In this document: positions 35,601-44,300 of the stretch, piece by piece
Numbering within the stretch: the first letter of the stretch is position 1
Layout of the letters: the number at the start of each line of letters is the position of its first letter
Source: Blastopirellula sediminis
GTDB lineage: Bacteria > Planctomycetota > Planctomycetia > Pirellulales > Pirellulaceae
Reading direction: 5' to 3'
NCBI RefSeq assembly: GCF_020966755.1
Contig: NZ_JAJKFT010000010.1
Location: 1-64,000, forward strand
Length of the DNA: 64,000 nucleotides
Position numbers and translations under genes: made by a program
Notes under the pieces: generated by a model
Database searches by the model: none
Told to the model about the DNA's origin: nothing
The model's input: the letters and a program-made list of their open reading frames with translations, nothing else

Positions 35601-36397
35601 CCAACGACCCGACGAATAACGGCACTGGGCTGATCGCCGACACCGGCGTTCTCGCCGCGACCAACGGAGGAACGCCGGTCGCAGACGCCGAACCAGCCAC
35701 GGCGTCGGTTTCGTTCGCATCGCCGGAAAACCTGAACACCGGGTTTACGCTCGAATCGCTTTATCCCGGCACGCGGCATAACGACGTCCAGATCATCTTC
35801 ACCGACACGCTCACCTCCGGTTCGCCGACCGCCGTCTACAACTCGGGAGCGAAAACGCTGACGGTTTCGATCGACGCCGGCGTGACGACGACCGCCGATA
35901 TCGTCAACGCGATCAACCTTGAAGGGACGTTTCACGCCGAACTTGACCGGAGCGTCGACACGACGAACAACGGAACCGGCACGATTTCGGCGACCGGAAC
36001 CGTCGGCACGACTTCGGGAGGGACCGCGGAAGTCTTGTCGGGCAAGGACGTCAATCTGCGAGAGACGAAGAGCGTGTTCAACACGCTAATCAAACTGAAC
36101 GAAGCGATCGTCGATCGCGATTACGTCCAGATCAGCCGGCTCGTCGAGTCGCTCGACGCCGATCTGTCGCGACTTAGCTTCTCCCGCGGAGAGTTGGGGG
36201 CTCGTTCGCAAAACGTCGATTTGCTGAAAACGCGGCTCGACGACGACATGATCGAATTGCAGGCCAACCTCTCCGCCGAGATCGACGTCGACTTCGTTGA
36301 AGCGGCGTCCAACTTCGCCGCTCAGCAAGCCTCTTACCAGGCTTCGTTGCAGACAATCGGTCAAATCTATCAACTCTCGCTGCTCGACTATCTCTAG
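32666..36397 (+). CDS. flgL: giant flagellar hook-associated protein FlgL (HAP3) with repeats
   Basis: Second hook-filament junction protein. The ends are those of FlgL: N-terminal SLFNLQNQLSTGRRLLAPSD with IGNRQFRGRYLFGGS (about 133-147), and the C-terminal coiled coil from about 1135 (ETKSVFNTLIKLNEAI to SYQASLQTIGQIYQLSLLDY). Between them about 1000 residues are inserted; typical FlgL has 300-500. The insert alternates hook-IN-like modules (about 215-280, 700-750 and 795-850) with at least four copies of a ~100-residue Asp/Asn/Thr-rich domain (393-500, 512-606, 894-1002, 1011-1120). No cysteine is seen. The ~120-base gap before it has no clear promoter. Only the terminal parts can be assigned with certainty; the insert is probably solvent-exposed. 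Confidence 0.88.
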   Translation: MTRIVPVPTTRVSDGNLQSRLLSQLAASQASLFNLQNQLSTGRRLLAPSDDAPAAIRGITLQSLIERKTQISVNLTTSQSYLSATDTAMAGAADLLSEMRGLAVIMVDSTATDTEVAAASQQFQNALQQFLDIGNRQFRGRYLFGGSNTTTTPFTLKNGLVTYNGNTNGLNSFADVDLLFDTTVNGNTAFGAISPEVKSKIDLNPVLTLDTKLSDLRGGAGIAKGSFVISDGTNPVTIDIRSAETIGDVISLIERNPPPGRKITARIDNNGLNIDIDDAGGGNLTIREEGGSHVAAQLGILKTNGNGVNPIEGADLNPIITKATKISDLLGSRAQAIISYAGNNNDIVLNAKNNGADANGVTLNLVNDDLLQAKSGLTKGNEVVSFAEDLQRAQTTLDLDGAGNSLLLTANSTDGSLDGVHIVFDSSADIGDSAVIGPTTTINGVKTITVQIDDTDETSLQTLSDAFLADGRFSVGFDNSTGETYNPSSSVLATNSSNTYTATVSQTGVKARAALPLSGGNNDLILTANQAGIDFNNVNIVIDASGDIGDAATATYTDDGTTRTLTLSVDDSDETSLQTLMNAIIAEGSFSVRPDNSNGNTFNPSSFVSSVDDGPIGNTGNSGGDENAIFVRVDADRTNANHLVNALNNNAKFSELYSAEIDEHDTVSDFQRGSGLVDLTVTGTFQGGSGADFDAESGLQITNGGETQVITLEDAETVEDLLNILNGAGLGVLAEINSAGSGINLRSVVSGGNFSIGENGGTTASQLGLRTFSESTLLSSLNFGLGVNTTDGTDFTITRNDGKQLEIDLSSAKTVGDVLNLINNHPDNQDGSPVVAKLADFGNGIQLIDDNPDGIGRLTIERDNLSTAAIDLGLMPEGALIATVSDSPTATPAAATVEFTPPGDTNNAIQITANLPGTTFNNVQVEFVNSAASGDQAIVNYDPTTKKLTIDVDPAATTANTVIAAINAEGTFSADLSVTNDPTNNGTGLIADTGVLAATNGGTPVADAEPATASVSFASPENLNTGFTLESLYPGTRHNDVQIIFTDTLTSGSPTAVYNSGAKTLTVSIDAGVTTTADIVNAINLEGTFHAELDRSVDTTNNGTGTISATGTVGTTSGGTAEVLSGKDVNLRETKSVFNTLIKLNEAIVDRDYVQISRLVESLDADLSRLSFSRGELGARSQNVDLLKTRLDDDMIELQANLSAEIDVDFVEAASNFAAQQASYQASLQTIGQIYQLSLLDYL
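33842..34483 (+). repeat. tandem pair of ~100-residue domains in FlgL (copies 1-2)
   Basis: Residues 393-500 and 512-606 repeat the pattern LxLTANxxGxxxxxVxI then a beta-rich half with VDDxDETSLQTL, then FSV and NPSS. Both copies share DETSLQTL and YNPSS/FNPSS, which are missing from the other copies, so this pair looks like a recent tandem duplication. Confidence 0.75.
35345..36025 (+). repeat. tandem pair of ~105-residue domains in FlgL (copies 3-4)
   Basis: Residues 894-1002 and 1011-1120 repeat NAIQITANLPGTTFNNVQVEF-like and TGFTLESLYPGTRHNDVQII-like strands, a KKLTIDV/KTLTVSI strand, then TxxIVxAIN, EGTF and TNNGTG, closing with a Gly-Gly pair. The two share TNNGTG and EGTF and form a second duplication separate from copies 1-2. 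Confidence 0.75.
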
Positions 36398-36477
36398 TCC
36401 GCCGCGGCTCAAGAAGATTTAGCGAGCGGCCTTCTGCGCCGGATGTTCGGATTTTATGGATTCGCCCTCCCCCGGCG

Positions 36478-36485
36478 GCCGATAA
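36478..36485 (+). promoter_or_regulatory. candidate sigma-28 -10 box before fliW
   Basis: GCCGATAA equals the flagellar sigma-28 (FliA) -10 consensus and lies 75 bases before the fliW start. A TAAA-type -35 box at the usual distance is not clear (TGGA at spacing 17), so the box alone is the evidence. Confidence 0.4.
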
Positions 36486-36559
36486 TTCAGAATGTTAGAA
36501 ATTGGGTCGCCGACAGGGCGAACTGCCAGCAATGCATCACTGTTCGAGATGTTTCGACC

Positions 36560-37000
36560 ATGGATATCTACACGGCTCGCTTCGGAAAGCTCGAAATCGC
36601 GGATGAAGACGTGATCTTGTTCGCGGACGGCTTGATCGGTTTCGAACACCTGGTCAACTGGATTCTGCTGTCGGACGAAAAGTCGGAAGATCTGGGCTGG
36701 CTGCAATCGCTTCAGCAGCCGGAAGTCGCGCTGGCCGTCGTCAGCCCGCGTCGTTTCGCCCCGGAATACCGGGTACGGATGGAAAAAGAAGAGTCTTCGC
36801 CGCTCCGTCTGACGGCCGACGACGAAGTCTTCGTGCTGACCATCGTCAGCAAACATGACGACTCTCTGACGATTAATCTACGCGCGCCGGTCGTAATCAA
36901 TCTGACCAAGCAACTTGGCCGCCAAATTGTGACGACGGACGAGCAGCCGCTGCAGTTTGAAATTCAAAGCGGCGCTTCTTATTACCGCAAAAGCGCCTAG
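36560..37000 (+). CDS. fliW: flagellar assembly factor FliW
   Basis: FliW binds flagellin and CsrA; in Bacillus subtilis free FliW sequesters CsrA and thereby allows flagellin translation. The start at 36560 gives MDIYTARFGKLEIADEDVIL and 146 residues; an upstream Met at 36443 is in non-conserved sequence. Family motifs are LIGFEHLVNWILL, FAPEYRVRM near the middle and TINLRAPVVINLTKQLGRQI near the C-terminus. It is followed by csrA, the same neighbourhood in which the FliW-CsrA-flagellin circuit is known. Confidence 0.92.
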   Translation: MDIYTARFGKLEIADEDVILFADGLIGFEHLVNWILLSDEKSEDLGWLQSLQQPEVALAVVSPRRFAPEYRVRMEKEESSPLRLTADDEVFVLTIVSKHDDSLTINLRAPVVINLTKQLGRQIVTTDEQPLQFEIQSGASYYRKSA

Positions 37001-37075
37001 TTCGCTCGAATCTGCAGGCGAAAGTCGGCGGTACATTCGTTTCCGCCGACAGAAGTCGACCATTGCTGCGGATAT

Positions 37076-37102
37076 TGAATGGCGACTCATCAAAGGCCGA
37101 TA
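37076..37102 (+). promoter_or_regulatory. candidate sigma-28-like promoter for csrA
   Basis: TGAA at 37076-37079 is followed by 15 bases and GCCGATAG at 37095-37102, one mismatch from the sigma-28 -10 box and at the consensus spacing. It lies 144 bases before csrA. Confidence 0.35.
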
Positions 37103-37245
37103 GATGCTACAGCGGCCGGCGCCGCGACAGCGATGCTATCCCGAATCAGGGCCGCTAGCTGACTACCGCTTAAAAGAAATGCCCTACCGTTGTCCGGCGT
37201 CGCCGTCAAACGGAATAGAACAGCGCACCGAGGAAGGAGCCTGAT

Positions 37246-37467
37246 ATGCTCGTCTTGTCGAGGCATCGTGACGAAAGCATCATGATCGGCGATAACATCG
37301 TGATCACGATCGTCGATATTCGTGGCGACAAAGTCCGTCTGGGGATCGCCGCCCCGCAAGATATCCCCGTCCACCGCCAAGAGGTGTACGAAGCGATTCA
37401 ACGCGAGAATCAACAAGCGGCGCGGTTGCAACCGAACGAAGCCGCCGCTCTCCGTAAGACGAAATAG
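37246..37467 (+). CDS. csrA: carbon storage regulator CsrA
   Basis: Small RNA-binding homodimer that blocks or stabilises target mRNAs by binding GGA in hairpin loops. The 73 residues begin [20 protein letters not shown], continue [20 protein letters not shown] and carry the RNA-contact Arg in [11 protein letters not shown]. The C-terminal tail is variable and charged ([10 protein letters not shown]). AGGAAGGAG at 37231-37239 is a strong ribosome-binding site. It stands between fliW and the long flagellin leader, which points to flagellin mRNA as a target. Confidence 0.95.
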   Translation: MLVLSRHRDESIMIGDNIVITIVDIRGDKVRLGIAAPQDIPVHRQEVYEAIQRENQQAARLQPNEAAALRKTK

Positions 37468-37721
37468 TTCCGCGCCTCTCTCGCGCAACGAACTATCCCG
37501 CCCGATCGTCTTACCTATCGTAATCCGCTCAATGGCGCCTGGCCCGGCGCCTTTCTTTGTCGCTGCTGCGACCCTTTTCTTCACCCTCAAAAGCGCAATG
37601 CGTCGCTGCGGGTATGCGCAGCCAAAACGGCAAAAACGCCGGAATTCGACACTCTGTGATGGTCGTAACGCTTGAGACTATTACGTTCTCTAATCGCGCA
37701 AGGAAAACTTAGTCAATCACC

Positions 37722-37749
37722 TAAAGCGTCCAAGTTCGGGTGTCGATAG
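37722..37749 (+). promoter_or_regulatory. sigma-28-like promoter of flagellin
   Basis: TAAAG at 37722-37726 and GTCGATAG at 37742-37749 match the FliA consensus TAAA-N15-GCCGATAA with a spacing of 16 and two mismatches in the -10 box. A second CGATAG follows at 37755-37760. Flagellin is the classic sigma-28 target. Confidence 0.5.
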
Positions 37750-37959
37750 TCCTTCGATAGATGATCGTGTATAGGATCGGTCGAGCGCTGGCGAGAAATT
37801 CCTTCACCAGAGCGAAGCGGCAGGATGACCTGCAGGGGCAGGAAGCCTCCTGAAATGACAAACTAGAAAGGTGTGATTTGGGCTGCGTTTGCAGCCGACC
37901 GTTCCGATCAAACTATTTCCCCAGGCGTCGGACGGGCTTCAAAGTAGTCCCTGGATTTA

Positions 37960-37973
37960 GGAGGGGTGACTCC
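37960..37973 (+). promoter_or_regulatory. flagellin ribosome-binding site in a small hairpin
   Basis: AGGAGG at 37959-37964 lies 11 bases before the ATG and is the best ribosome-binding site of the region. GGAG (37960-37963) can pair with CTCC (37970-37973) around a six-base loop, so the site may be partly hidden and open to regulation by an RNA-binding protein such as CsrA. Confidence 0.4.
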
Positions 37974-37975
37974 CA

Positions 37976-40900
37976 ATGACCCGCATCAATACAAACGTAA
38001 GTTCGCTAGTCGCTCAGAAGAATTTGGGCCGCTCCAATGCGGACCTCAACACGACGCTCACTCGCTTGAGCACCGGTCTCCGCATTAACAGCGGTAAAGA
38101 CGATCCGGCCGGTTTGATCGCCAGCGAATCGCTCCGCAGCGATATCACCAGCGTCGAAAAGGCGATTACCAACAGCGAACGAGCCAACCAGCTGATCGCG
38201 ACCGCCGACAGCGCTCTCGGCCAGGTCAGCTCGCTGCTCAACGACATTCGCGGGTTGATTTCAGAAGCCGCCAATACCGGCGCCCTTAGCGACGATCAGA
38301 TTGCGGCCAACCAGCTGCAGATCGACTCCTCGCTCGAAGCGATTGACCGTATCGCTCAGGTCACCTCGTTCCAGGGCAAGCGTCTGCTGGACGGTAACCT
38401 CGACTTCATCACGCAGAACGTCAACAGCTCGGGCATCGAAGGCCTCCGCATCGACCAGGCCAACTTCGGTACGCAAAGCTCGATCGGCGTCGCCGTCAAC
38501 GTCGTGAAGCAAGCCACCCGCGCCACCCTCAACTACGGCTTCGGCGCCGTTGCCGACAATCTGGTTCTGGAAATCGGCGGCGCCAACGGTACGGAAGCGT
38601 TCAACTTCGCCAAGGGTTCGACGATCGAAGAAATCGCTTCGGCCGTGAACCTGGTTTCGGACGCCACGGGCGTGGAAGCGGTCGTCGAATCGGCCGCCAC
38701 GAAGGGCTCGCTCACCGTCAGCAGCTTCGGCGCCGACAATGACATCACGTTGACCGCCAACGAAGCTGGATTTGACGCGGGCGACGTCCGTATCAAGTAC
38801 ACCAAGGGTTCGACGACCACCACTTCGGCGACTTACACCGCTCCGGTCGGTGATGACCCGGCCAAGCTGGAAGTGACGCTCGGCGTTTCGGCCTATGTTG
38901 CGGCCTCGGTCACCGTCGACACCGCCGGTAACGACAACGCCTTCACCATCACCGCCAACCAGGCTGGCGCTGACGTCAACGGCATCCAGGTCATCCTGGA
39001 CAACACCGGCGCCAAAGGCGCGGAAACGGTCGACTACGATGCCGACGCCGGCACGTTGACGATCCACAAGGCCGCCACTTCGACCGGCGCCGAAATCGTC
39101 GCCGCGATCAACAACGCCGCCACTAACACCCAGGTCTCGGAACTGTTTACGGCCGCTCTGGTCGAAACGACCGGTCCTGGCGCCGGCGCCGGCGTCGTTG
39201 CTGCGACGGGCGCCGCGGGCACCTTCGCGGGCGGCGTGGACGGGGGCGACATCATCGCCACGGCCAACGACGTGATCGCTGCGATCAACGCTGCGACCGG
39301 CAACGACAAAGTGACTGCGTCTCTCGCCGCCGGCAACGACGGTCATGATACGGTCACCGAGTTCTCGAACTACGCCTACAGCGGCGTCGCCGAAGAAAAC
39401 AACCGTCTGCAATTCCTGGCGCCTGGCGATTCGCCGAACGTCCGCTTCGTCTCGAACGCCGGCAGCTCGCTCGGCATCGACACGACGACCGACCCCCGCG
39501 TCGAAGGTTTGTCGCAATCGATCATCCAGAACGACGACGCCAACGGTACGTTCTCGATCACGGCCAAGCTGAAGGGAACCGAATACGACGGTTACACGAT
39601 CAGCTTCGTGGACGACGCCAACCTGGCGGGCGGCGGCGACGAATTCGTCGTGCTCGACAAAGAGAATAAGACGATCGAGATTCACGCCGTCGATGGCGCC
39701 TCGACCGCCCAGAACGTCGTCGATGCGATCAACAACGACACCTACGTCAGCGACTTCTTCGAGGCCGAAAACTTCGGTTCCAGCGACGGTAGCGACGTTT
39801 TGGACTACTCTGAACTGACGATCCCGGCGGCGACGACCGGCGGTCTGGTCAGCGAAGGGACGTTGATCATCAACCTGGAAACCGATGAAGACGGCAACAT
39901 CAAGACGACCGCCAACGACTTGATCGCCTTCTTCGATGATCCGAGCCAATTTATCTCGGACGCTGGCGAAGCCGCTGCGGCCCTCGCCTACCTGCAAGAT
40001 CGCGGCATCAGCGTGACCAACGTCGGCGGCAGCGACGGCAGCGGCGTGTTGGCTCCGACCACGTCGGACATCTCGTTCGCGACCAGCGGCACCGAGCTGG
40101 AAGACGCTCAAGCCTCCGGCACGACCTATGCGGTCAACGGCGCCACGGCTCAGCTGACGTTCACGGCGATCAACTCGGGCGCCGACTACGACGGCGTCAC
40201 GGTTCAGTTCGTCAATGACGCGACCGTCACGGCCGGCGTCGACGAACGTGGCGAATATGACGCCGCCTCGAAGACCCTCACCTTCTACATCGAAGAAGGG
40301 GTCAGCTCGGCGGACGACATCAAAGCCGCCCTCGACGGCGACTCGACCCTGAGCCTGCTGTTCAGCGCCACCTCGGGCGGTACCGGCGTCGTCACCACCG
40401 ACGACACCGCGACCCTGACCGGCGGCGTGGTCGACAACGGTTCGACCGACGGCGCCGCGTTGCTCGGCAACTCGGACCTGGAAAACCTGGGCCTGACGTT
40501 CCAAGCCACTAAGTTCGGTTCGGATTCGTTCGTCAGCGTGAAGGCCCTCAGCGGCACCTTCAGCCTGACCGACCAGAACGGAACGACCGGGGTCGATCGT
40601 TCGACCGGCACCGACGTCGATGTCCGCATCAACGGCATCCAGGCGATCGGCGACGGCTTGAAGGCCTCGATCAACACCTCGTCGCTCGACCTGAGCTTCT
40701 CGGTCGGCGCCGATGTGGAAGACGGCACCAACTTCGACTTCCAAATCGTCGGCGGCGGCGCCTTGTTCCAACTCGGTCCGGACGTGGTCAGCAACCAGCA
40801 GGCCCGCCTCGGTATCCAGAGCGTCAGCACCGCCACCTTGGGCGGCGTCAGCGGCCGCTTGTTCGAGCTTCGCTCGGGCGGCAACAAGAGCCTGACTTCC

Positions 40901-41182
40901 GACGTCGGCGGCGCCGCGAAGGTTGTCGATGAAGTCATCAACGTGGTGACCTCGCTCCGCGGTCGACTGGGCGCCTTCCAGAAGACGACCCTGGACTCCA
41001 ACATCTACTCGTTGAACGATACTCTGGCGAACCTGACCGAAGCCGAAAGCTCGATCCGCGACGCCGACTTCGCCACCGAATCGGCCAAACTGACGCGAGC
41101 TCAGATTCTCGTCCAGTCGGGCACCTCGGTGTTGGGTATCGCCAACCAGAACCCGCAAAACGTGCTCAGCCTGCTCCGATAA
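37976..41182 (+). CDS. fliC: giant flagellin with inserted repeat domains
   Basis: Filament protein, 1068 residues against 270-500 in most bacteria. The N-terminal D0/D1 region (about 1-170: RINTNVSSLVAQKNLGRSN, LSTGLRINSGKDDPAGLIAS) and the C-terminal D1/D0 region (about 965-1068: GRLGAFQKTTLDSNIYSLND to ANQNPQNVLSLLR) are intact, so it should polymerise. About 790 residues in between are insert. A hook-IN-like module is at about 190-250, and three clear copies of the 100-residue domain lie at 320-420, 523-622 and 722-817, with a partial one from 253. No cysteine is present. It is followed by a strong terminator. Confidence 0.93.
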   Translation: MTRINTNVSSLVAQKNLGRSNADLNTTLTRLSTGLRINSGKDDPAGLIASESLRSDITSVEKAITNSERANQLIATADSALGQVSSLLNDIRGLISEAANTGALSDDQIAANQLQIDSSLEAIDRIAQVTSFQGKRLLDGNLDFITQNVNSSGIEGLRIDQANFGTQSSIGVAVNVVKQATRATLNYGFGAVADNLVLEIGGANGTEAFNFAKGSTIEEIASAVNLVSDATGVEAVVESAATKGSLTVSSFGADNDITLTANEAGFDAGDVRIKYTKGSTTTTSATYTAPVGDDPAKLEVTLGVSAYVAASVTVDTAGNDNAFTITANQAGADVNGIQVILDNTGAKGAETVDYDADAGTLTIHKAATSTGAEIVAAINNAATNTQVSELFTAALVETTGPGAGAGVVAATGAAGTFAGGVDGGDIIATANDVIAAINAATGNDKVTASLAAGNDGHDTVTEFSNYAYSGVAEENNRLQFLAPGDSPNVRFVSNAGSSLGIDTTTDPRVEGLSQSIIQNDDANGTFSITAKLKGTEYDGYTISFVDDANLAGGGDEFVVLDKENKTIEIHAVDGASTAQNVVDAINNDTYVSDFFEAENFGSSDGSDVLDYSELTIPAATTGGLVSEGTLIINLETDEDGNIKTTANDLIAFFDDPSQFISDAGEAAAALAYLQDRGISVTNVGGSDGSGVLAPTTSDISFATSGTELEDAQASGTTYAVNGATAQLTFTAINSGADYDGVTVQFVNDATVTAGVDERGEYDAASKTLTFYIEEGVSSADDIKAALDGDSTLSLLFSATSGGTGVVTTDDTATLTGGVVDNGSTDGAALLGNSDLENLGLTFQATKFGSDSFVSVKALSGTFSLTDQNGTTGVDRSTGTDVDVRINGIQAIGDGLKASINTSSLDLSFSVGADVEDGTNFDFQIVGGGALFQLGPDVVSNQQARLGIQSVSTATLGGVSGRLFELRSGGNKSLTSDVGGAAKVVDEVINVVTSLRGRLGAFQKTTLDSNIYSLNDTLANLTEAESSIRDADFATESAKLTRAQILVQSGTSVLGIANQNPQNVLSLLR
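38933..40426 (+). repeat. three ~100-residue repeat domains in flagellin
   Basis: Residues 320-420 (38933-39235), 523-622 (39542-39841) and 722-817 (40139-40426). Each starts FTITAN/FSITAK/LTFTAI with a DYDG or EYDG or ADVNG turn, runs through VxFVNDxxVTxG, a YDxxxKTLT strand, SADDIKxALDGD or AQNVVDAINND helix, FFEAEN/FSATS and ends in Gly-Gly. They are separated by about 100-residue spacers, unlike the contiguous copies in FliD. Confidence 0.8.
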
Positions 41183-41213
41183 GTTTCGGGCTGAACAACG
41201 CGAAATTACGAAG

Positions 41214-41243
41214 GCCTCCGCCAACTTTGGCGGAGGCTTTTTT
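41214..41243 (+). terminator. terminator after flagellin gene
   Basis: Ten-bp stem GCCTCCGCCA/TGGCGGAGGC (41214-41223 with 41228-41237), loop ACTT, then six T. It lies 31 bases after the stop codon of fliC and separates it from fliD, so fliD needs its own promoter. Confidence 0.92.
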
Positions 41244-41277
41244 GTTGCGCCATACCGCTTACCTAATCGTAATAAGC

Positions 41278-41306
41278 TGAAGATCTTACCGCCCGAACGT
41301 CGATAA
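41278..41306 (+). promoter_or_regulatory. candidate sigma-28-like promoter for fliD
   Basis: GTCGATAA at 41299-41306 differs from the consensus GCCGATAA at one base. TGAA at 41278-41281 stands 17 bases upstream, longer than the usual 15. A promoter is required here because of the terminator at 41214-41243. Confidence 0.4.
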
Positions 41307-41382
41307 ACGATGATGACGCTATCTGTCCATTTGACGTTAACGCAGGCCGCTTGGGCCGCCTGAGAAAGCGACGATCTCCCCC

Positions 41383-44300
41383 ATGGCAGGGATTAGCAGC
41401 ACTACTGGTCTTATTTCCGGCATCAACATTGTTGATACGGTAACGCAGCTGCTCAAGATTGAAGCCCGACCGCGCGACTTGTTGATCTCCCGCACGACGA
41501 CAGTCTCGAACGAACAAGGCGCACTCAGCAAGGTCACCGCGGCGATCCTTAGCTTGCAGTTCTCGGCGCAAGCTCTCGGCAAGACTTCGATTTTCAACAC
41601 GCGCACCGCGCAGACCAGCAACTCCACCGCACTTTCCGCCACGGTTACCGGCACGCCGCGGGTCGGCGTAACGCAAGTTACTCCGGTACGTACGGCACAG
41701 GCGCAGCAATACCTCAGCTCCGGCGTCTCCTCCCTCACCGAGGCGCTCAGCGCCGGCTCGATCTCGTTCAGCGCCGCTCCGCGACTCGACAGCGGGATCG
41801 AACTAAACCGGCTCAACGGCGGCGACGGCGTCGGGCCTGGCAAGATCAAGATCACCGACCGAGCGGGGGATACCGCCACGATCGATCTTCGCTACGCGAC
41901 CACGATCGACGACGTCCTCAACGCGATCAATAACAACGACGACATCGACGTCACCGCGACGATCGAGGGCGATCGGATCAAGCTGACCGACAATACCGGC
42001 CAGACGACCAGCAATCTGATCGTCAAAGAAGTCTCCGGCGGATCGACCGCCGCCGACTTGGGACTGCGCGACGTCAACGTCGCCGCCAGCTCATACGTCG
42101 GCAACGATATTTTCTCGCTCCATAGCGGCACGAAGTTAAGCGAACTGCGCGACGGAGCGGGCATTCGTCTTAGCAGCGACTTAGACGACCTGACGATCAC
42201 CTTTCGCGACGGCACGTCCCAGAACATCGGCCTGCGGCAGACCGCTCAACCCGAAGCCGCCGCAACCGCTTCGACCTCGACCTCCGATCCGAAATTCAGC
42301 ATCACGGCCAACAATGCCGGCGACGCTTACGATGGGGTGTCGGTCATCTTCCAAGACAACGGGTCCGTCACCCAGGGTAGCGAAACGGTCGTCTACGACG
42401 ATTTGGCGAAGACCATTACCGTCCAAATCGACAAAGGTTCGACCACGGCCGCCGACGTCATCAGTGCAATCAACAACGACGCGTCGGCCGGACTCTATTT
42501 CACCGCTGCGACGATTGACGGCGGAACGGGCAACGGCTTGATCGACACCGTCGATACCGCGATCACCACCGGCGGAACGGCGCTCTCTTCCGCGGTCACG
42601 ACGGCAGCCAACGCCAACGCCAGTATCGAGATCAGCGCCGTCAACGCCGGTGGCGACTACGACGGCGTACAGATTCTCTTCGTCGACGATCCCGGCGTCA
42701 GCAAGGGAAGCGAAACGGTCATTTATGACGACAGCGATCCCGGCAACAAGACGCTGACTGTCCACATCAAGGCCGGCGAAACGACCGCCGATGACGTGAT
42801 CGCGGCGATCAGCGGCGATCCGTTGGTGAGCCCGCTGTTTACCGCGGCGAACGTCGTCGGCAGCAACGGCGATGGCTTGATCGACGTCTCCGACACCGGC
42901 ACGACAAGCGGCGGAACCGCCAACGCCATCGGCATTTCGACCGCTCAATCGGTCGACAGCGTCGTCAAGCTTACGGCCAAGCAATTGGGGGGAGAGTACG
43001 ACAACGTAACGCTGCGATACGTTAACGACCCGGCCGTCACCGCTGGTAACGAAGTCGTCGAATATGACGACAGTGATCCTGACAACATCACGCTGACCGT
43101 CCGCATCCAACAAGGCGCGACCACGGCCGATAACGTCATCGCCGCCATCAACGGCAACGCCACGACGTCGGCTCGCTTTACCGCTGCGACCGCGACCGGC
43201 GGTAGCGGAGACCGGATTGTCGACGTCCTTAGCACCGCCGTTACGTCGGGCGGAGCCGCACGAGAGGAACGCTCGCCCCAATCGTTGGGAGACCTGCTGA
43301 CGATCTTCAATGAAGTCGATCCGACGCGATTGCAGGCGCAAATCTCGGCCGATGGCGATCGCATCGAATTGATCGACCTCTCGACGGACAACGGCGGATC
43401 GTTTTCCGTCAGCAGCTTTGGCGACGGCCACGCGGCCGAGGATCTCGGAATCGCGTTTTCGACCGCCAGCGACACGATTTCGAGCGGTCGCTACATCGGC
43501 GGGCTCAACTCCAAGTTGATCAGTTCGCTGAACGGCGGCAAAGGTTTTGACCTAGGATCGATCAAGATCACCGACCGCAGCGGCGCGACGGCGACGATCG
43601 ACCTGTCTGGCGCCGAGACGGTGCAGGACGTCTTGACCGCGTTCAACGATTCGGGACTGGGCATAGAAGCCGAATACAACACAGCCGGCAACGGCATCAC
43701 AATTCGCGACACGACTGGCCAGTTCTTCAGCAATTTCAAGATCGAGAACGCCGACGCCACCAATTCGGCGACCCAGTTGAACATCGCCGTATCGACCTCG
43801 CAGACGAAAGTCGAATCAGGCTCGCTCCATTTCCAATACATCAGTGAGCAGACGGAACTTGATTCGTTGAATGGCGGCAAAGGGATCACGCGCGGCAAGT
43901 TCATCATCAAGGACAGTGCCGGCGGCGCCCGCGTTTTTGACCTCTCCGGCGACACGATTAAGACCGTCGGCGACCTGCTCAACGCCATCAATAGCCAAAC
44001 CGGCGTCAAGGTCACGGCCGAAATCAACGCCACCGGCGACGGCATCAAGATCATCGACCAGGCCAACGGATCTGGCGAGTTGCGGATCCAGGACTCAGGA
44101 ACGACCGGCACGGCGACTTCGCTCGGCTTGCTCGGGACCGGTTCGATCGCCCAAGGGGACTCGAAACAGAGCATCGTCGGCACGTTCAACAAGACCATCC
44201 AGATCGAAGCCGGCGAAACGATCAACGACGTAATCACCAAGATCAACGACCTGGACGCTGGATTCTCGGCGAACGTCTTCGATTACGGCGCCGGTTCCGA

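Larger units (their letters stand above)
37468..37975 (+). promoter_or_regulatory. 508-base flagellin upstream region: promoter and structured leader
   Basis: No gene is seen. A sigma-28-like promoter lies at 37722-37749 and would give a leader of about 215 bases. In it are hairpins CAGG-ATGA-CCTG (37821-37832, exposing GGA at the stem-loop border), CAGGA-AGCC-TCCTG (37839-37852) and GGCTGC-GTTT-GCAGCC (37881-37896), and a short stem over the ribosome-binding site (37960-37973). The repeated AGGA in hairpins and the GGA at the ribosome-binding site resemble CsrA targets, though CsrA normally prefers GGA in the loop. Nearby fliW and csrA support such control. Confidence 0.5.

Noticed and set aside
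37876-37892. sigma-54-like sequence in the flagellin leader (TTTGCA)
   Set aside because: GG and GC doublets are separated by nine rather than ten bases and the sequence is better explained as the hairpin GGCTGC-GTTT-GCAGCC.
38261-41224. 987-codon open frame antisense to flagellin
   Set aside because: It is the mirror of a GC-biased, codon-biased gene; the protein is Arg/Asp/Val-rich with no recognisable domain. Flagellin on the other strand has clear conserved ends.
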